A stretch of DNA of 64,000 nucleotides from Bacteroidales bacterium (GTDB taxonomy: Bacteria > Bacteroidota > Bacteroidia > Bacteroidales > Muribaculaceae). The stretch spans positions 16,070 through 80,069 of the forward strand of contig JAJBVL010000050.1 of NCBI GenBank assembly GCA_020859845.1, in the 5' to 3' direction. This document shows, one piece after another, positions 40,974-50,478 of this stretch. The position numbers were made by a program, and so were the translations under genes. The number at the start of each line of letters is the position of its first letter. Positions within the stretch are counted from its first letter, which is position 1. The notes beneath the pieces were generated by a model. It was not told where the DNA came from. It saw only the letters and a list, made by a program, of their open reading frames with translations, and did not search any database.

Positions 40974-42281
40974 ATGAACAAATCAAATGTTAAGCCTGCA
41001 GAAGGCAAACTTGGAGTTCTCGTAGTAGGACTGGGAGCCGTAAGCTCTACATTTATGACTGGTGTGCTCATGGCTCGCAAAGGGCTTGCAAAGCCTGTAG
41101 GCTCCATGACGCAGTATGACAAAATCCGTGTAGGAAAAGGTGCCGACAAGAAATATCTGAAATATGATGAGATAGTGCCCATGGCCAAGCTCGACGACAT
41201 CGTATTTGGCGCTTGGGACGTATATCCTGCCAACGCCTACGAGAGCGCTATCAATTGTGAGGTGCTGAAGGAGAAGGATATCGAGCCCGTAAAGGATGAG
41301 CTCGTGAAGATCAAGCCTATGAAGGCTGCCTTCGACCACAATTATGCAAAGCGTCTTGATGGCGACAATGTAAAGCAGGTGAAGGATCGCTGGGATATGA
41401 CCGAGCAGATACGCGAAGATATCCGTCGCTTCAAGAAGGAGACTGGTGTTGACCGCGTAGTAGTGCTTTGGGCAGCTTCTACCGAGGTATATGTCCCAGT
41501 AGATGAGAAGATTCATGGCTCGCTTGAGGCTCTTGAGGCTGCAATGAAGGCCGACGACAAGGACCATATCGCTCCCTCGATGTGCTATGCTTATGCAGCT
41601 CTGAGCGAAGGTTGTCCTTTCATCATGGGTGCCCCCAACACCACCGTTGATATCCCCGCCATGTGGGAGCTCAGCGAGAAGACCGGTATGCCTATCGCTG
41701 GTAAGGACTTCAAGACTGGCCAGACACTGGTGAAGAGCGGTTTTGCTCCCATCATCGGCACACGTTGCCTTGGCCTCTCTGGATGGTTCTCAACCAACAT
41801 TCTTGGCAACCGCGATGGTCTGGTGCTCGACGAACCTGCCAACTTCCGCACCAAGGAGGTATCGAAGCTCTCCACTCTGGAATCGATCCTCGTGCCCGAG
41901 AATCAGCCCGACCTCTATACCGACTACTACCACAAGGTACGTATCAACTACTATCCTCCCCGCAACGACAACAAGGAAGGCTGGGACAACATCGACATCT
42001 TTGGCTGGATGGGCTACCCCATGCAGATCAAGATCAACTTCCTCTGCCGCGACTCTATCCTCGCTGCTCCTCTTTGCCTTGACCTCGTGCTCCTCAGCGA
42101 CCTCGCTGCTCGCGCTGGCCGCCACGGCATACAGCGTTTCTTGAGCTTCTTCCTCAAGAGCCCTATGCACGACTACACCAAGGGCGAAGTGCCTGTCAAC
42201 CATCTCTTCCAGCAGTATGTAATGCTGAAGAACGCTCTGCGCGAGATGGGCGGCTATGAGGCCGATGAAGAAATTGACTAA
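40974..42281 (+). CDS. Inositol-3-phosphate synthase
   Basis: KLGVLVVGLGAVSSTFMTGVLMARKGLAKPVGSMTQYDKIRVGK...GKDFKTGQTLVKSGFAPIIGTRCLGLSGWFSTNILGNRDG. Confidence 0.96.
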   Translation: MNKSNVKPAEGKLGVLVVGLGAVSSTFMTGVLMARKGLAKPVGSMTQYDKIRVGKGADKKYLKYDEIVPMAKLDDIVFGAWDVYPANAYESAINCEVLKEKDIEPVKDELVKIKPMKAAFDHNYAKRLDGDNVKQVKDRWDMTEQIREDIRRFKKETGVDRVVVLWAASTEVYVPVDEKIHGSLEALEAAMKADDKDHIAPSMCYAYAALSEGCPFIMGAPNTTVDIPAMWELSEKTGMPIAGKDFKTGQTLVKSGFAPIIGTRCLGLSGWFSTNILGNRDGLVLDEPANFRTKEVSKLSTLESILVPENQPDLYTDYYHKVRINYYPPRNDNKEGWDNIDIFGWMGYPMQIKINFLCRDSILAAPLCLDLVLLSDLAARAGRHGIQRFLSFFLKSPMHDYTKGEVPVNHLFQQYVMLKNALREMGGYEADEEID

Positions 42282-42316
42282 AGAATGTTTTAAGTTAGGT
42301 ATTATTCAAACCAAAG

Positions 42317-42350
42317 CGAGGGCTGCCGTGAGGCAGCCCTCGTTGTTTAT
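42317..42350 (+). terminator. Rho-independent terminator of inositol-3-phosphate synthase gene
   Basis: CGAGGGCTGCC-gtga-GGCAGCCCTCG followed by TTGTTTATTT. Confidence 0.93.
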
Positions 42351-42381
42351 TTACTCTTATAGAAGATACTCGGTCGGGGGG

Positions 42382-43539
42382 TTAGCGCACGATGTATTTC
42401 TTACCGTTGGCGATATAAATACCAGCTGGAAGACCCTCGAGAGAGTTGACCTGTGAGCGCACCTTTACGCCCATAGTGTTGTAGACATCAAAGGGGGCGC
42501 CTGTCGAGAGGTCGGCGTCGACGGTAGTGATGCCAGTGATGTATTCTTCCTTTGTCATAATCTTAAGCTCGCTGGGGGTACCTGAACTTACAGGGAGATA
42601 AGCCGTGTTGGCGTCAATCCACTGGCGTGAGCTGTCTGTGACAAAGCCAATAGAGCCGTCGGCAGTTACCCCCAGCACACGCATTGTGGAGGCTTGATAG
42701 TCGGTGCGGTTGTAGTGCTTACCTTTGGTGCCGCCTGTGGCTGAGTTGCCGTCGTCAAAGTTGAAGTATACGCCCTTGAGGAGGTTGGTGGGGTTGGCCG
42801 ACGACGAGCCGCCGATGTCCAGACGATTGTCAGAGGGAGAATCGGAGGTGAGCTTAAACAACACTGGTGTGTTGGCAGGCACCACTCCCTTCACCTCTTC
42901 AATCACAGCAGCGCCAAAGTCGGGGTCGACCATGGTGACTGTCCATACGCTTACACCAGTGGAATAGGGCGTGAATGGGAAGTCGGCATACATCGTGGCA
43001 TAGTAGCCTTGAGAAGTCTCCTCGGTGGCCTGTACGCCAAAGTAATTATCGTCGTCGGTGGCGTCAATCGCGTCAAAGTACCATAGACGTTCCTCGCCAG
43101 TGCCTTTTTCCGAGAGATAACCCACCTCTTTAGTGAGCACAAACTCGCCGTCGCAGAGATATTTTGTCATGCCACTTTTCGAGCCGTAAGCGTAGAAGCA
43201 ACCATACTTGCCCGCCATAATGCGTACATAGGTGCTAATAATATCATTAATACTCGTGCCCTGAGTGTTAATGTTGTACTGCACGCCCGAATAGTTGACC
43301 ACGTGCATCACGCTTGCAGGATTGCTCGTGGCGCGCGCATGAGTCTTATATAGCTCGATGGCGCCAAGGTCGGCTGTAGAAGCTTGATAGTTGATGGAGC
43401 CTTTGTTGTCGAGCACGAATGCATAACGGTCAGTATAATAGTTGCGTATACGATAATAGCCATCGGCAACCGGAGGATTTGATGCAGCAAATGCAGTGGC
43501 GCAGGTGGCCAGGGTGAGAAGGAGTAAGAGTTTTCTCAT
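42382..43539 (-). CDS. Secreted protein with GIYI-type C-terminal sorting-like tail
   Basis: Signal peptide MRKLLLLLTLATCATAFA; C-terminus FDVYNTMGVKVRSQVNSLEGLPAGIYIANGKKYIVR. Confidence 0.75.
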   Translation of the reverse strand: MRKLLLLLTLATCATAFAASNPPVADGYYRIRNYYTDRYAFVLDNKGSINYQASTADLGAIELYKTHARATSNPASVMHVVNYSGVQYNINTQGTSINDIISTYVRIMAGKYGCFYAYGSKSGMTKYLCDGEFVLTKEVGYLSEKGTGEERLWYFDAIDATDDDNYFGVQATEETSQGYYATMYADFPFTPYSTGVSVWTVTMVDPDFGAAVIEEVKGVVPANTPVLFKLTSDSPSDNRLDIGGSSSANPTNLLKGVYFNFDDGNSATGGTKGKHYNRTDYQASTMRVLGVTADGSIGFVTDSSRQWIDANTAYLPVSSGTPSELKIMTKEEYITGITTVDADLSTGAPFDVYNTMGVKVRSQVNSLEGLPAGIYIANGKKYIVR

Positions 43540-43673
43540 TATTGAAACGAATAGAGTGAGTAGTTAGGGAGGGAAAATGTGATCTGAGGAGAGTGGGATT
43601 ATGTGATTATGTGTTGTAAGTGAACTGCAAAGTTAAGGATTATTATCCAATTGGCCATCACTTTGCGCAGGCG

Positions 43674-44756
43674 TTAACTACCTTTAAGTCTTCGGTTGAT
43701 GAGGCTCTTGGCCTTCTCGATGCTCCCACCGCGATATATCTGGGATCCCGTGGAGTCGGCAACGATGAAAAATGGCACTCTGGGTACAGCCATTTTCCTA
43801 AAAGCCGACGAAGCCACCGACCCGGGGGTCCAAGCCTGTACCCACGAGGCGGAGTCGCCATCCACCGACTGGCGCCAGCGCGCCGAGTCAAGAGCCGTGG
43901 ATATTTCCATCACCTTGAGGCGCCGCTTGGGAAAGGTGTCGCTGAGAGCTCGGAGGCTGGGGACAATCGTGTCGCGCTGGCTGCGTTCAGGCCCTACGAA
44001 AGCAAAGAGAGCGAGGCTCTGTTGGCGAGGCATGTAGCGTATGATGGTGTCGCGGCGGTCATAGAGGCCCATTGATTGCAATTCGGCATTGGCTTCGGTG
44101 GAGAGCAGGGAGGCCATCACCGTGTTAAAGCCTTGCACTACGGCTGTGGGGCGCGCTTTGAGGGGGATAAGGCTCATCAACGAGTCGGCCATCTTTTCGT
44201 ATCCTTCAGAAGAGAAGCGAGTGACCATCAACACTGTCGAGGCCATGCTCTTGGGGTGGGAACCTACATATTTGGCTATAGCTTGATTGACAGCCTCCAC
44301 GTCGCCCTTACGGATGGCATCGGCATTCTCGTGTAGAAAGTCGGCTACGGCGCTCGATGTCTTGTTGCCTTTTACCTCAGCCGCCAGCGGGTCCTCAGCA
44401 GAGAGCTTACACTCTATATTGTCGCCATTCTCAACGACGATGGTGGCCAGAGGGGTGCTGCCACTAAGGTATAGAAAACCGAGGGTAGGGGATGAGGATT
44501 GCCCTTGTAGGATAAACTTGCCTCCTTCGGCAGGCACCGACACGCGCTGCATGGCTCCGCGAGCATAGTAGATAAAGTCGATCATCTGGCCTCCTCCGCC
44601 AGCCACTTCGCCTTGGATACGAAAATTCTCATCATCGCCACACGACGCGAGGCTCAACGTCATAATGGCGGCCACCATAAGGATGGGAATCCTGAGAGAG
44701 GATTTCCTTTTTATGGCATATTTGTGGAAAAAATGGGTAAAGTTGAACTTAATCAT
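43674..44756 (-). CDS. DUF4369-like/thioredoxin-like lipoprotein
   Basis: Lipobox MTLSLASC; FRIQGEVAGGGGQMIDFIYYARGAMQRVSVPAEGGKFILQG; C-terminal VPRVPFFIVADSTGSQIYRGG without CxxC. Confidence 0.65.
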   Translation of the reverse strand: MIKFNFTHFFHKYAIKRKSSLRIPILMVAAIMTLSLASCGDDENFRIQGEVAGGGGQMIDFIYYARGAMQRVSVPAEGGKFILQGQSSSPTLGFLYLSGSTPLATIVVENGDNIECKLSAEDPLAAEVKGNKTSSAVADFLHENADAIRKGDVEAVNQAIAKYVGSHPKSMASTVLMVTRFSSEGYEKMADSLMSLIPLKARPTAVVQGFNTVMASLLSTEANAELQSMGLYDRRDTIIRYMPRQQSLALFAFVGPERSQRDTIVPSLRALSDTFPKRRLKVMEISTALDSARWRQSVDGDSASWVQAWTPGSVASSAFRKMAVPRVPFFIVADSTGSQIYRGGSIEKAKSLINRRLKGS

Positions 44757-44827
44757 GCAACAAAGGTATATAATATTAAACGCTAAACCAAACAAACTCA
44801 TTATCTTTGTAGTGAGATTTTCGCTGA

Positions 44828-45730
44828 ATGCGCATCATTACATATTGTAAAGAAATGCTGATAGGCTTACAACGATCTTCCTTACGAGGCTTTATCGGGG
44901 CTATCCTTATGGGATGGCTAATAGCAGTGTGGCCCTCAACGATAGAGGCTCAGATTGTCACCACGCGCGAAGAAGGGAAAATCAGTGTCGACTCCATTCG
45001 TAAGGCTATGGATGATGCTCCTTATTTTGGCCTCTATAAGGACAACTATTTTATTTTTGGCACCACCATCGGCCAGCGCCCTACGAAGGAAAACTCCAAC
45101 GTGAAGTTTCAGATATCAGTGGCCCAGCGCCTTACAAAGAGCATTCTCCCGGGACATTCTTATCTCTTCTTGTTTTATACGCAGAAGGTGTTTTGGAACA
45201 TCCTCGAAAACTCCATGCCTATGACCGACCTAAATTTCAACCCAGGCATCGGAGTGGCTCGCCCCCTGTTTGTCAAAGACCGATATATCGGTAAGGTGGT
45301 AGGGATGGTGGAGCATGAGAGCAACGGTCGCGATGGACTGGAATCGCGTTCCTGGAATAAGATCTCGCTGGGTGGAAGTATCATGATTGACCCTACGTTT
45401 ATTGTCCATGGGAAGTTTTGGATACCTATCGTAGATGGCGAGAACAATAAGGATATCTTGGATTATTGCGGCATCTATCAGGTGGGGACCTCATTTTCCA
45501 CCCCCAACAAGCGCTTTGGAGCTTCGGTGATCCTCACCAAGCGCAAAGGATGGCAACTCAACTACAATACCATCGTCGAGCTCAATTATCGTCTCTTCCC
45601 ACGCGACAACCAGTATCTCTTCCTCCAGTATTACAATGGTTATGGCGAAGGGTTGTTGGCGTATAAAGAGTTTCATTCAACGGTGCGTATAGGGATAGTC
45701 ATCAAGCCTCCACTCTTTAGCGACTATTAA
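44828..45730 (+). CDS. Phospholipase A (PldA/OMPLA-like)
   Basis: SYLFLFYTQKVFW...MVEHESNGRDGLESRSWNKISL...YLFLQYYNGYGEGLLAYKEF. Confidence 0.88.
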   Translation: MRIITYCKEMLIGLQRSSLRGFIGAILMGWLIAVWPSTIEAQIVTTREEGKISVDSIRKAMDDAPYFGLYKDNYFIFGTTIGQRPTKENSNVKFQISVAQRLTKSILPGHSYLFLFYTQKVFWNILENSMPMTDLNFNPGIGVARPLFVKDRYIGKVVGMVEHESNGRDGLESRSWNKISLGGSIMIDPTFIVHGKFWIPIVDGENNKDILDYCGIYQVGTSFSTPNKRFGASVILTKRKGWQLNYNTIVELNYRLFPRDNQYLFLQYYNGYGEGLLAYKEFHSTVRIGIVIKPPLFSDY

Positions 45731-45739
45731 GACTCTCCG

Positions 45740-46936
45740 ATGAATATCTACTCCTTGCGTCGATATGGCACCTGGGCTTTCCTCCTATTGGCTGTGGTGG
45801 CTGTAGCCTTGTTTCTGATTTATTCCCAAAGCCTGGTCAATGACCTTGCCGAGCAGGAACGAGCGCGTATGCAGATTTGGGCCGATGCCACCCAGCAGAT
45901 AGCCAGCGAAGGGGGAAGCAACGATGAGCAATACCTTGACTTCTTGCTGGGCATCATAGAAGGCAACCGCACGATACCCGTGATCCTCACCAATCAGCAA
46001 GGCGACATCGTGATGCATCGCAACTTCAACCTCCCCGAGCCACCCGACTCTCTCAATCCTCTCTTTATATCCGAAGCCAACAAGAGTTTCTTGGCCAAGA
46101 AACTCACGGCTCTGCGTGCCGGCGACAACGTGATAGACATAGAGATAGCCCCAGGCCTTGTGCAGAAGCTCTACTATGAGGATTCATCCTTGCTGCGCAG
46201 CCTCAGTCGTTTCCCCTATGTGCAGATTGCCATGATGCTGGCCTTTATCATTGTGGTATATTGCGCTGTGACGGCCACCAAGCGTGCCGAGCAGAACAAG
46301 GTGTGGGTGGGGCTTTCCAAAGAGACTGCCCATCAATTGGGCACTCCCATCTCGTCGCTGATGGCGTGGGTAGAGCTTTTGCGGTCGATGGGCGTGGATG
46401 AGGACATGCTCCGCGAGATGAACAAGGATGTCAATCGCTTGGCGGCTGTAGCCTCGCGATTCTCAAAGATTGGATCGAAGCCACGTCTGGAGGAGGCTGA
46501 TTTGCGTCAGTCGCTATCGGGAGTAGTAGAGTATATGCGTAGCCGCATATCCCAAAAGATTGAGCTGGGATATACCCCCTCCTCAGAGTCCCTCTGTGTC
46601 AAGGCCTCTACGCCGTTGCTCGAATGGGTGATGGAGAATCTCATAAAGAATGCTGTGGATGCTATGCCACAAGGCCAGGGAAGCATTCAGGTGGCCTCCG
46701 CCTTGGAAGGCAATCAGGTGGTGATAGAGGTGACCGACAGCGGCAAAGGCATCAGCCGGCGCGACCAGAAGTCGGTGTTCAAGCCAGGATTTACCACCAA
46801 GACTCGTGGCTGGGGCCTGGGACTTACTTTGGCGCGTCGCATCGTGGAGCAATACCACCGCGGCCACATCTTCGTCAAGTGGAGTGAGCCAGGCGTAGGC
46901 ACCACCTTCCGCATCGAACTTCCGCAAGCACAATAG
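45740..46936 (+). CDS. Sensor histidine kinase
   Basis: Two TM segments; H-box SKETAHQLGTPISSLMAWVELLR; N-box ENLIKNAVDAM; DSGKGI; GWGLGLTLARRIVE. Confidence 0.93.
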   Translation: MNIYSLRRYGTWAFLLLAVVAVALFLIYSQSLVNDLAEQERARMQIWADATQQIASEGGSNDEQYLDFLLGIIEGNRTIPVILTNQQGDIVMHRNFNLPEPPDSLNPLFISEANKSFLAKKLTALRAGDNVIDIEIAPGLVQKLYYEDSSLLRSLSRFPYVQIAMMLAFIIVVYCAVTATKRAEQNKVWVGLSKETAHQLGTPISSLMAWVELLRSMGVDEDMLREMNKDVNRLAAVASRFSKIGSKPRLEEADLRQSLSGVVEYMRSRISQKIELGYTPSSESLCVKASTPLLEWVMENLIKNAVDAMPQGQGSIQVASALEGNQVVIEVTDSGKGISRRDQKSVFKPGFTTKTRGWGLGLTLARRIVEQYHRGHIFVKWSEPGVGTTFRIELPQAQ

Positions 46937-47100
46937 TCGATAGGCGCCCCCGGGTCTCAAGGGCCGAGGTTTTTTGAACTGCTACATAGCGCTAAATGTT
47001 AGTAGTATGTAGCTTTTGGCTACTCAAAGAGAAAACTGACAAATACACTTTTTTCAGGCTGGCCTATATTGGCCAGTCAACACTAATCCCCCCTACTATT

Positions 47101-47439
47101 ATGGACGTACATGAATTATTGCGAGGCCAGGTGGCCGGGTTGGTTGAGTTTTACGACGACTCTCCTGAGTGTGACACAGCCAACCGCCTAACAGCCGAAG
47201 TAAAAGAAATATTAGGCCCCGCGGCTCCAGTATATCGTATCAACGTGGCCGACAACGAGCGTGAGGCCCACCTCGTAAAGCTCGAGCAAGTGCCTACCAT
47301 CATCATCTATCGCGATGGGCGCGAGGAATGGCGTATCACGGGCGACTGGCCTTCGGCTCAGACCCTCGCTGCTCGTCTCGAAAGCTCCGACCAGCCTCCG
47401 GGGGCTATCAACCCTCTGAAGGGCGTGCCTCGCTATTGA
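47101..47439 (+). CDS. Thioredoxin-like protein lacking CxxC
   Basis: GLVEFYDDSPECDTANRLTAEVKEILGPAAPVYRINVADNEREAHLVKLEQVPTIIIYRDGREEWRITG. Confidence 0.75.
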   Translation: MDVHELLRGQVAGLVEFYDDSPECDTANRLTAEVKEILGPAAPVYRINVADNEREAHLVKLEQVPTIIIYRDGREEWRITGDWPSAQTLAARLESSDQPPGAINPLKGVPRY

Positions 47440-48698
47440 GGCTCCTTCTTAGCTTTTTCGGTCTTCGCCCAGAGATAAAGGCGGTCGCTGGGGCGTATCT
47501 TGGAGGGAACGGCGATAGAAAAGCTTTCCCCTTTGACGGTGCGCTCCACGCTCTTGAGGTCTACGCGTATGTCGTCGAGCGTAAGGATTATGGCGCCCGT
47601 TGTGGGACCGGTGATTACCACCTCGTCGCCGCGCTTTAGCTCGCCATTTTCCATTTTAAACTCGGCCACTCCGAGCTTGGAGAAATAGCGCACAGCCTTG
47701 GCGGCATACTGCTTGACGCGCGTGGCCGACGAGCCATACTTGGCCGACCACTCACCGAGGCGCTGGCCAAGGTAATAGCCATTCCAAAAGCCGCGATTGA
47801 AGATTTTGTCGAGCTGCTCATCCCAGCGAGCTATCTGAGCTGGATCGCCATACGAGCCATCGCAGATGGCCTGGAGAGCTGCGCTATAACACTCCACGGC
47901 TATCTTTACGTATTCAGGGCCACGCGCTCTACCCTCAATTTTGAAAACCCTCACGCCTGCATCCACCATCTTGTTGAGAAAGTGGATGGTCTTGAGGTCC
48001 TTGGGCGACATGATATATTGATTGTCCACATCGAGTTGGTCGCCGGTCTCACGGTCGGTGACGGTGTAGCCGCGTCGGCATATCTGGGTGCAGCTGCCAC
48101 GGTTGGCGCTTGAGTTGAGTTCGTGGAGACTAAGATAACATTTCCCCGAGACAGCCATACAGAGAGCGCCGTGGCAAAACATCTCCAAGCGTATCCTCTC
48201 GCCACGAGGTCCTCGGATGTCCTCCTTCTCGATGGCTTCATGGATCGCTTTCACTTGGTCGAGCGAAAGCTCGCGGGCAAGAACCATCACGTCGGCCACA
48301 GCGGCATAGAAGCGGACGGCCTCGATGTTGCTCACGTTGACCTGCGTGGAGATATGCACCTCTACGCCTATCTTTCGGGCATAGCTGATAGCCGCTACAT
48401 CGCTGGCTATAATAGCTGTGATGCCGGCTTCTTTTGAAGCGTCGATGATGGAGTGGCACGTGGGAATATCGCTATCGTAGATGATCGTGTTGACGGTGAG
48501 ATATGATTTCATGCCTCGCTGGCTGCAGATAGAGGCTATCTGCTTAAGGTCGTCAACGGTGAAGTTGACGCTTGAGCGGGCACGCATGTTGAGGCCCTCC
48601 ACACCAAAGTAGACAGCATCGGCGCCAGCCTCCAAGGCTGCATACAGGCTGTCGTAGCTCCCCACGGGAGCCATAATTTCAAAATCGCTTCGTTTCAT
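47433..48698 (-). CDS. Peptidase U32 family protein (tRNA/rRNA hydroxylation-type)
   Basis: FEIMAPVGSYDSLYAALEAGADAVYFGVEGLNMRARSSVNFT; EMFCHGALCMAVSGKCYLSLHELNSSANRGSCTQICRRGY. Confidence 0.92.
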   Translation of the reverse strand: MKRSDFEIMAPVGSYDSLYAALEAGADAVYFGVEGLNMRARSSVNFTVDDLKQIASICSQRGMKSYLTVNTIIYDSDIPTCHSIIDASKEAGITAIIASDVAAISYARKIGVEVHISTQVNVSNIEAVRFYAAVADVMVLARELSLDQVKAIHEAIEKEDIRGPRGERIRLEMFCHGALCMAVSGKCYLSLHELNSSANRGSCTQICRRGYTVTDRETGDQLDVDNQYIMSPKDLKTIHFLNKMVDAGVRVFKIEGRARGPEYVKIAVECYSAALQAICDGSYGDPAQIARWDEQLDKIFNRGFWNGYYLGQRLGEWSAKYGSSATRVKQYAAKAVRYFSKLGVAEFKMENGELKRGDEVVITGPTTGAIILTLDDIRVDLKSVERTVKGESFSIAVPSKIRPSDRLYLWAKTEKAKKEPQ

Positions 48699-48860
48699 AT
48701 CGGTTACAAAATTACCAATAAAAACCTTATCTTACACCTTTGACTCTGCTTAGAACGTGGAAATAATTAGAGGGGAGCAACATATAGGCGCTAATCTATA
48801 AAAGGCATCTACTTTTGCCTACTCTCCTACTTCATATTCCTTACTAAACGTCACTCTACC

Positions 48861-49325
48861 ATGTCATTTTCTTTACTGAAAACAGGTGTCAATCTCGCCT
48901 CGGGCCTTTTGGGAGGCCTTTCGGCCTCTAAAGCCCTCAAGAAGGCCCAAAGCAGTGTGAAATCCGAGATCACTCAACTCGATGATTGGTATCAACAACG
49001 CTACAACGAGACAGCCACTGAGCGCGCTGATGCTCGTGCGCTTCTCTCCGAGACCTCAGCCATGCTTAAAGACTCCTCGCGCCGCGCGGCTGCGCGTAGC
49101 GCAGTGGTGGGAAGCACACCCGAGCAAGAAGCTCTCTCCAAAAGCCAATCCACTCAGGCTCTGGCGCAAACCGTAGCTGATATCAGCAGCGACGCGACGA
49201 GCCGCAAAGACCAGTTGGCCACCACCTATCAATCCACTCGCCAGCGCCTTATGGGCAAGCTCCAAGACCTGTATGCCAATCAAGGAAAGGCCTGGCAGCA
49301 GGCGCTGGCCTCACCATTGGCGTAA
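48861..49325 (+). CDS. Hypothetical coiled-coil, Ala/Ser/Gln-rich protein
   Basis: MSFSLLKTGVNLASGLLGGLSASKALKKAQSS...; complete ORF, convergent overlap with Wzz gene. Confidence 0.6.
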   Translation: MSFSLLKTGVNLASGLLGGLSASKALKKAQSSVKSEITQLDDWYQQRYNETATERADARALLSETSAMLKDSSRRAAARSAVVGSTPEQEALSKSQSTQALAQTVADISSDATSRKDQLATTYQSTRQRLMGKLQDLYANQGKAWQQALASPLA

Positions 49326-50474
49326 GAAAGCCCACGCCTTACGAGAGAACCCACCAAGCCACATGTGCCAAACCAGCGCACCGATAGTGGCCAATCCTAC
49401 GCAAACTATAAGAATAAGAATGCGCCGTGGCCCTGCTGGACGGTCGGGGACAGTGGCTGGTTGAAGCACAGTGTAGACAGGAGTAATCTCCTGCACCTGT
49501 GCTTTTGCCATTTGCACACGTTGCGCCGTAGAGTTGTAGAGCGTAAAGGCCAGCGACGCCTCGTTTTGCAGTCGCTCCTCTTCAATCTTGCCTGTACGCG
49601 AGGTGATGCCCTGATTGCGGTCGGCGTAATCAGCATACCGCTTTTGCGCAGCGTAATATTCATCGCGGGCCTCTTCGTTGAGGCGTTCAGCATAGGCCAG
49701 GTCTTGGCGCGCTTTATTGGTGCGATAGTCGATTATATAATCTTTGAGGCGCTCCACCACAGTGTCGGCCACGACAGCCGACACCAAGGGATCTTGCATA
49801 GCCACCGTGATGGTGATAATATCGGTCTTGCTATCCACATCGGCCGATATAGAACCTCTGAAAGCATCTACCACTCGGTTCTCTTCGCGTGTGAGATGAA
49901 AGGGGTCTACTTTACGACCTTCTCCATCTTCCTCATCGTTTAGGAGGCTGTGAATAGCCCCCATAGTGATACGCGGGAAGTTCATCACCGCCATTATCCA
50001 TGGGTCGCTCTCCATCTCTTGTACATAATAGCGCAGGGTGATGGGGCGTGGGATATCTTGAGGGGCATCGGGCAGAGCATGGGTGATGTCGACATCAAAG
50101 AGGTCAACCACAAAAGGCACGGAGGCCACCACCTCGGGATAAAGCTCTGGCGACACAGCGTCGGTGCCAGCGTTGCCCCCGAGGCTGATACCAGCCATGG
50201 CCGCAAGGGAACTGAGGCCGCTGAGTTTGTTGTTGTCGGTGCTTTCTGGAGCCAGTCTCACCTGAGTCACGAAGTCGCGAGGGGTGGTGAGGGCTATCAG
50301 TAGACCCACGGCAGCTCCTATCATCGCCCACTTCAGAAGCAGTCGCCGGCCCTCCCAGAGACGAGTGCCCAAAGCCGAGAGGTTGAGTTCCTGCTCGTCG
50401 CCATTGGAGACTACTACTTTCTGAGGCTCTTGCGAGGGCTTTGGGGTGAATGTGTTATTATCAGACTTGCTCAT
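49311..50474 (-). CDS. Wzz/chain-length-determinant family protein
   Basis: N-terminal TM plus periplasmic domain; C-terminal YTVLQPATVPDRPAGPRRILILIVCVGLATIGALVW. Confidence 0.85.
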   Translation of the reverse strand: MSKSDNNTFTPKPSQEPQKVVVSNGDEQELNLSALGTRLWEGRRLLLKWAMIGAAVGLLIALTTPRDFVTQVRLAPESTDNNKLSGLSSLAAMAGISLGGNAGTDAVSPELYPEVVASVPFVVDLFDVDITHALPDAPQDIPRPITLRYYVQEMESDPWIMAVMNFPRITMGAIHSLLNDEEDGEGRKVDPFHLTREENRVVDAFRGSISADVDSKTDIITITVAMQDPLVSAVVADTVVERLKDYIIDYRTNKARQDLAYAERLNEEARDEYYAAQKRYADYADRNQGITSRTGKIEEERLQNEASLAFTLYNSTAQRVQMAKAQVQEITPVYTVLQPATVPDRPAGPRRILILIVCVGLATIGALVWHMWLGGFSRKAWAFLRQW

Positions 50475-50478
50475 AGCC

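Noticed and set aside
43674-47439. Two thioredoxin-like proteins without CxxC as a redox system
   Set aside because: Separate, opposite-strand genes of common Bacteroidetes types; no evidence of a linked function.
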